DNA from: Vanrija pseudolonga
Lineage: Eukaryota; Basidiomycota; Tremellomycetes; Trichosporonales; Trichosporonaceae
NCBI RefSeq assembly: GCF_020906515.1
Contig: NC_085854.1
Span: 1,240,001-1,304,000, forward strand
Direction of reading: 5' to 3'
DNA: 64,000 nt
Shown: positions 57,867 to 64,000 of the stretch, piece after piece
Layout of the letters: the number at the start of each line of letters is the position of its first letter
How positions within the stretch are numbered: the first letter of the stretch is position 1
Position numbers and translations under genes: made by a program
The notes under the pieces: generated by a model
Database searches by the model: none
What the model was told of the DNA's origin: nothing
Seen by the model: the letters and a program-made list of their open reading frames with translations, nothing else

Positions 57867-60800
57867 TTAGTAGAAGCCCGTTGGCTGGGCCGCGAGACCG
57901 TTGGCAAAGCCACTGGGTGTGTGAGCTTGGGACAATGCAACCCATTCAAGCTCTACTCACGCTGGCCCTCCAATCAGTAACCGTCCACCGAGACCACCGC
58001 CAAGAAGGTTGGACTGGGCGTCCTCCTCGGGCTCCTTGGCCGCCTGCTTGAGCTTGAGCTCCTTGAGCTCCTTCTCCAGCGCAGCGATCTGGTAAAGTCA
58101 GCAATGAACTCAAACTCGTGACAAATCCGACTCACCTTCTGCGACACCTCGGTCGTCTTCTGGAGCGAGTACGGCCGGGTAATGTCTCCCAATCCGTAGC
58201 GCCAGCTCAGCTCCTCGACAAAGTCGGGGCGGATAAGCTCGTAGCAGACATACAACAAGGCGGCAAACGCCTCCTTGTTACCAATGGAAACAAAGTAAGT
58301 CGCCAGGTCCTCGGCGACCTCGGTCTCCTTCGAGTAGGCGGCAGTCTCGAGAGCATCGCGCCACAGACGGTCGGCCTTGGAAAGGCCAAGCGACTCGTCG
58401 TACTTGGAGTTGAGGCGATACAGGAGCGAGGCAATGCGTCGGAACTCGAGCAGGTCGTGCTTCTCGAGGCGCTTGGCAAGCTTGATGGCGTCGTACTGGT
58501 CGTGCGTTTCAAGCGAGCTGCGAAGAGTGACGTGGTCCTCCTCCTCGATAAGCAGGTCGTTGTACGCCTCGTTGACAACCTTGAGGTTGAGCTTCTGAGT
58601 GGCAATGAGGTACTGCTTGGCCAGAGGAAGGTTGTCCTCGTTCTCGAGAATCTTGACAACACGGGCGTGGTCGAGACGGGGCGAGAGGGCGGCGAGAAGG
58701 TCGGGGAGAAGAAGAGGCTGCTTGGCAAGGTAGAAGGTGATGGCCTTGTAGGCAATCTCCATGTTGGCAACCTTGACAATGATCTTCTTGAACTGGTCGT
58801 GGTCCCAGTCACCAAGACGCTCCATCATGGCGAGAGCAGCGTTGTCGGGCTCGTCGTACACAATGTACAGGTAGACAAGCTCGGGCCAGAGAGCGGCCTG
58901 CTCGGTGGCCTTGATGACCTTGGGGATGTTGATACGCTGCCAGAAGAGCTTGAGGTGCTCCATGAGCTTCTCAGGGCGGTACTTGGCGTAGAGAACCGAG
59001 AGCTCGGTGAACATGCCCATGTGGGCGCGCTCGAGACCGAGACCAGCCTCCATGAGCGAGATGATCTCGTCAAAGTACCCGTTGCGCTGGTAGAGCGAGA
59101 GAAGCTGAGGAAGCTCCTCGGCATGGACAATGAGGTTGAGACCACAGATCTGGGCAAGACGGAACTCCTTCTTGTCCACACACGCGGCGTTGACCTGCTT
59201 CCAGACCTGAGTGTTGCCGGCCTTGCGGGCGGCGTCAACAGCAGACTGGTTCTCGCCAAGGTAGATGAGGGTGGTAGCGAGACGGGCCCAGTTGGAGATC
59301 GAAGAGAAGAGGAGCTTCGAGGCCTGGTACAGCTCGTCGTTGAAACACTTCTCGCCGACCTGGAGAATGTCGGCAACGTTGGTCATGCCGAGGAACTCCT
59401 CCATGTCGTGGAGACGGTCAGTCTTGGCGTAGGCGTAAGCCAGCTCGGTGTCAATCTTGGGCTCGCGAGCAGTCTTGCGGGCCATCTGAAGGAAGCGGAT
59501 AAGGTCCTCGTGCTTTCCAGCGTGGTTGGCAATCTCGATCACCTCCTCAAAGTTGGACGGGTCCTCGGCCTTGATGTACGAGTCGATGGCGTCCTTGACA
59601 CGGAGACCGTCGAGCTGAGCCTTACCGAGGCGGCTCCAAACCGCCGGCTCGTTGACCTTGTTGGCGTAGGTGTAGCCACGGTCGATCGAGACCATGTGCT
59701 CGACAAGGACGTTCATCGCCTCGGCGTGGTTGTTGTGCTTCGAGTAGATGGTGAACGCCTCCTCGTAGAGACCAGCCTCGGTAGCGACCTTGGCGATGGC
59801 GTCAACGTCGTAGCCCTCGAGCTTGCTGATGTAGCCCATGACCTTGCCCTTGTCGTTACGGATAGCCGTAAGGAACATGAGGCTCTGGAGCGACTTGTTG
59901 TCGCTGAAGGGCGACTCCTCAAGGATGATCTTCTCAAGAAGCTCAAGGAGGGGACCGTGGAGCTCCATGTGCATGAAGGCCTTGACGGTCACCGAAACAT
60001 CATCCGGGTCGGTAGACTCGGGGATGGCGGTGGCAATGACCTGGTCGATAAGAGCACGGCGGTGGATGCTCTCGGGGTTGAGGACCTGGGTCCAGAGGTC
60101 GACGTCACGGCGCTTGACGAGGTAGCGGGCCTGGTGCTTGTACATCTGGTTCTCGTTGGTGACGTGAATGAGCTCGTCATCGCAGAAGCCCTTGGCGTAG
60201 GCAATGTAGGCGAGGTACGGGTCGCGCTTCTCGCAGTACTTGCCGACCACCAGAGGGTCGTAGAGGTTGTTCTCCTTGAGGAACGCCTCGGGGTTGTTGT
60301 TCGAGTCGATCGAGATCTTGGCAATGGCGTTGTAGACCTCCTTGTCGGTGGAGCCCTGCTCGACCTTCTGGTTGAGCCAGGGAAGGATGAGCTTGAGACG
60401 GTTGCGCTTCTCAACCTCGGCAACGAGCTCATCGATGGGGAACGAGCCAGTGACGGAGAGGAGGAGGTTCTTGATGGTGGTCTCGTCGCAGTCGACGTCG
60501 AGAAGACCGCCAATGACCTGAGGAGTACGGGCGGCGTTGACACGCTGGACGTAGATCTCGATAAAGTTGGTAAGACCGTTCTGGTAGAGGTAGAGAACGA
60601 GGTCGTGAACAAAGTCGAAGCGGTCGCAGACAATGATGAGAGGGAGCTGGTCCGAGAGCTTGGCCTCCTTGAGGAAGTTCTTGACCTTCTCGGGGTTGTA
60701 GTAGTTGGACTCGCGAGCAATGCGCTCGACCTCGCGGATCTGGCCAGTGCGCGTGGCAGCCTGGATGTACTTGAAGTGAACCTCGGGGTCAGTGCTGAGG

Positions 60801-63404
60801 TTGACGATCGAGCCGAGGTAGTAGTAGAGACCCTCAGAGCTCTTGAACTCCTCGAACAGCTCGATGAGCTTGACAGGGCCAAGGAGGTCCGAGTACTTGG
60901 TGGCGATCTGGATGACGATCGGGAGGTTCTGGCGAATGTTGCTCTTGAGCATAGTGCGCAGGGACTCGAAAGACTGGTCCACGGTGAGGCGGCCAAAGTA
61001 GTTGACGAGCCAGTCGGTGTTGAAGAGGTTGGTGTGAACAACGACACGCTTGATGTCGTTGATGTCCTCGTAGTGCTCAAGAGCACGCTGGACAAGGCCG
61101 GCCTTCTCGGCGAGGTTGGCAATACGAGGGCGGTCGTAGTGCGTGAACATCTCGTTGCCGAGGATGGCGTCGGCGACCTGAGGAGCGTTGATAAGGTTCA
61201 TCTCCAGGAGACGAGTCTGGAGAGGACCCTGCTCGGGCTTGTTGTCCTTGAGGGCGTCGAGGAGGAACGACGTGGCCTGCTGGATCATGTTCTGAGCCAT
61301 GAAGATGTCGACGACGCGGTCGAGGTCAACAAGAGGACCGCTCTCGTCGTTGACGAGCTGAGTGGCGAACTCGGCACCCTTGTCGGGGTTGACGCGCACG
61401 AGGTGCTGGAGCAGCTGGGCGTAGTCGGGGGTGAAGCCGACCTTCTTGGAGTAGAGGACAATCTTGTCGAACTGGCCGAGCTCGGCGAAGCAAGCAACGA
61501 CCTTGTTGGGGACGTTGGCGCGGAGGTAGACCGACAGGGCAAGGTTCATGTCGACGGTGCGGACCATGTCTCCAAGCTCCTCACTGCACTCGAGCTGCAC
61601 GGGTTAGCTCACCAGCGACGTTTTCACCCACCTTGTTCTCCTTGAGCCACTTCTCGAGGAGCTGCTTCTTGCCCTGCTGGATAACAGGACGAGCAAGCTC
61701 AAGCGACTCGTACGTGTTGAGCTCTCCCTTCTCGAGGAGGATGCCAAAGTACTGGAGGATGGGCGAGAGGGTGCCGGGGACGTTGGGCAGCTTCTTGAAG
61801 GTGTCAATCGTCTGGGGGGTTCGGAGGATGCCGCGGGGCGAGTTGGCAGCGATCTTGGCAGCCTCGCCATACTGGCCGGCCTGGAGGTAGCGCTGGTACT
61901 GCTCAAGAATCATGTTGTCAGCACCAGGGAGGCCGGCACGCGTAGCGAGCTTGATAGCAAGCTCGGGGTTGTTGAGCGACTCTGGGGGTGGGTCAGCTCC
62001 TATCTCCCAAACGACCTAGCTGTTACGCACGCTGGACGTAGGGAACAATCGTCTCCTCGTCGACGCTGACACTGAGGACTTGACCCTTGCGGTTGACACC
62101 GATGATACCGTTGAGCTGCTCGTAGGGGGCAGTGGTGAAGATGGTCTCGCCCGAGATACGGTTCATGTAGATGCACTGGCCAGTCTCGACCTCGTAGAGG
62201 TGGATGAAGCCGAACTTGGTGACGAGGTAGATGATACCGTGCTTTTCGGACACCTGCATGGCGACAGGGAAGTCGTTGGTGGCCTCTGGGGGGAAGAAGA
62301 CATCGACGGCCTTCTTGGCGAAGGGCGGGTTGGGCGCCTGGTGGCCAATCTCGACGATGTGGAGCTGGAGCTGATCAGCCGAGGCCCAGAGAGCTACCAA
62401 TCTACACCTACCTTGGCGCCAGTGCCGCTGCGGACAGCAAAGGCAAAGAGCTTGCTGGGGACCTGGGCACCGTCAAGCTTGACGGTGGTGAAGGCAGCAG
62501 CGTGACCCTCGATGGGCTGCGAGACACCGCGCTCAATCGAGTAGAGCTGCATCGAACCCTTGATCTTGAAGGCGTTCGAGCCAGGCTGGCCAGCAGCGGG
62601 GTTGGACGAGATGCCAACGAGAACGAGCCACTTCTCATCCTGCGAGATGCGGTAGTTGATGATCTGGTTGCCAGCGAGGGATGCGTGGCGGTCAAAGATC
62701 TGAAGAGTTAGCAGCTGCGACGACCAACTGAAAGCAAGCTGACCTTCTTGGGACCGGCCTGGCCCTCGATCACGTTCCAGTGGTGGACCTCGCGCTCGGT
62801 GACGATACCGAGGGTGTTCTCGTTGATCCACGCCCAGTAGATAACGTCCTCGTTCATGAGGTGCGAGCCGAGCTTCTGCTTAGTGGCCAGGTTGAAGACC
62901 TGGAGCTGGCGTCCGGCTGGCGGGTCAGCGTCCCTCTTTGAACAATCACCCACCCTTGAGCGCGATGATCTTCTCCTTGGGGTGCATGATGGCCGAGTCA
63001 GCAGTGACTGTCGCGCGTCAGCATCTCGCCGCTCCACAGCAAAGCAGCAACTCACTTGGCCTCCTCATGACGTTGTTGGCGTCTGCGAGGTCAACAATGA
63101 CAACCTGGTTGGTGTCGTTGACATTCTCGCGGCTATTTGAAGTCAGTCTTGCGTTGAAGGGGCTTGGGGAGAATTGAGAAGGCTTAACGCACACGCAGAT
63201 GAAGTGGTCTGACTCGAGCGTGAGGTTCTGGAACGAGATGGACTGGGGCTGAATGCCCAGCGCTGTGAGCTGCGGTCAAGTTAGTAGGTGTCGCGCGATG
63301 CGGCGCGCTCGGGCTGCGAACCTGGACATGCTCGGTGAACTGGGGCGTCAGCTGTGTTTGGACTCATCACACGGGCTACACACGACGATTGGCTTGTCAG
63401 CCAT
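57867..63404 (-). CDS. CHC1: Clathrin heavy chain
   Basis: About ten exons, around 1,680 residues, starting [43 protein letters not shown]. The N-terminal propeller has [45 protein letters not shown] and RISGETIF. Next come the linker and the long alpha-zigzag leg (one exon of about 3.5 kb, 58133-61586) with [26 protein letters not shown] and [19 protein letters not shown]. The C-terminal trimerisation end is [25 protein letters not shown], then [14 protein letters not shown]-stop. Role: scaffold of clathrin coats in endocytosis and trans-Golgi sorting. Length equals that of other fungi. Confidence 0.97.
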
Positions 63405-64000
63405 GATGGGCAAGATCGAGTTGGCTCGACACGGACGGTGCCAACGTGGAGGAAGGTGGGGGCAGCCAGTTGCTGTGCGATGCGTGCGATGCCTGGCCGA
63501 GCTTTTGGTTGTTTCGGAGGCCCGCGGTGGTGCGGGGAGAGAAGGGGGAGAGAAACGGGGGGGGTGGAAGACGGAGTGGGTTGAGGAAGAGGAGAGATGG
63601 AGTTGGAGTTGAATGGTCGACGAAGTGCCCAGAAGGTTGCAGGAGGCAGCGTCGGCGCGTGCAGTGCTTGCGGTGCGCAGGCCGCTGCGTTGGCGGTGAC
63701 GATGGCAGCGGCCGTCTCTCTCAGGGTCCAGCGAAATGATGCGTGGCACACGCGTTAAAGGGCCCACACAGCCCACAGCCCACGACAGCCAACAGCCACA
63801 ACGGCGGCAAAATCGGTGAAAAGGTCGCGGTGGAGGTGGACCACTGAGTAGTGGGGTACATGGAGTGGTGATCGTTGGGTTGTATGCGGGCCATGCATCA
63901 ACGCTACAATACTCTTCAGTATGACGGCCAGCTCGAGCAACGTCCAAAGCATGCCCTCACAGGCTTGGATGAGTGGAATACACGCTCACTGCTGACATAG
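63405..64000. promoter_or_regulatory. Promoter region of clathrin heavy chain
   Basis: About 600 bp upstream of the clathrin start; the stretch at 63510-63600 is G-rich on the plus strand. No further gene can be supported before the window ends. Confidence 0.5.

Noticed and set aside
58118-61645. Open frame of 1,175 codons on the plus strand opposite clathrin heavy chain
   Set aside because: It is a mirror of the clathrin exon. Strong C/G preference at third positions removes stop codons from the antisense frame. The translation is Leu/Val/Glu/Asp-rich without domains, while the minus strand is unmistakably clathrin.
1-64000. Mobile elements, viral fossils, CRISPR arrays and rRNA genes
   Set aside because: No transposase, reverse transcriptase, integrase or capsid-like frame, no long terminal repeats, no regularly spaced repeat array and no rRNA-like stretch were seen on either strand.

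Overview
The window is a 64-kb piece of a GC-rich, intron-bearing fungal chromosome. The introns are short (mostly 35-60 nt, GTGAGT-type donors, CTAAC/CTGAC-like branch points). Codon choice is strongly C/G-ending. The proteins are typical of basidiomycete yeasts. My inference is a Tremellomycete, probably of the order Trichosporonales; no species can be named from the sequence alone. I see no mobile element, CRISPR array, viral fossil or rRNA gene, and no convincing tRNA.

Layout, left to right. 0.9-2.4 kb: alpha-arrestin. 2.5-3.0 kb: small poly-Q protein. 3.1-7.4 kb (-): SEC31, divergent from RRP9 (7.8-9.3 kb, +). 9.4-15.2 kb (-): a large Bni1-type formin. 16.2-18.0 kb (+): SCOC/SLO1-like protein and TRS20. 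18.2-19.1 kb (-): V-ATPase c'' subunit. 19.8-21.6 kb (+): Yrb2/RanBP3-like protein. 21.6-26.7 kb: a 5-kb gene-poor stretch with minisatellites, a strong hairpin and two sets of unidentified exons. 26.7-31.7 kb (+): glycogen debranching enzyme. 32.1-34.0 kb (-): PheRS alpha. 34.5-35.8 kb (+): HIRIP3-like histone chaperone. 36.3-38.1 kb (+): GT61-type glycosyltransferase. 38.4-41.3 kb: divergent ribosomal genes uS13 and eL42. 42.2-44.2 kb (-): Erf2-like DHHC palmitoyltransferase. 45.5-46.4 kb (+): IRC22/TRAP-alpha-like protein. 46.5-47.5 kb (-): MAM33. 47.8-48.9 kb (+): an RNase T2-fold protein that lacks every catalytic residue and ends in KDEL. 49.5-51.1 kb (+): ZPR1. 52.1-52.8 kb (+): a Kre9/Knh1-like GPI protein. 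53.0-54.3 kb (-): an unidentified helical protein. 54.7-56.0 kb (-): ZNG1/CobW GTPase, divergent from CIA1 (56.3-57.7 kb, +). 57.9-63.4 kb (-): clathrin heavy chain.

As usual in fungi, the genes are mostly independent housekeeping units, not operons. Membrane traffic is over-represented (SEC31, TRS20, clathrin, arrestin, SCOC/SLO1, V-ATPase, DHHC enzyme, IRC22). Several divergent pairs share short promoters (SEC31/RRP9, ZNG1/CIA1, uS13/eL42). The points most worth a second look are the RNase T2 pseudoenzyme with an ER-retrieval tail, the eL42 gene whose start codon is split by an intron and followed by 9-nt and 6-nt micro-exons, two further micro-exons in the GT61 gene, and WH2-like motifs inside the formin FH1 region. 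Gene ends and splice sites were derived by hand from reading frame and consensus; none is backed by transcript data.
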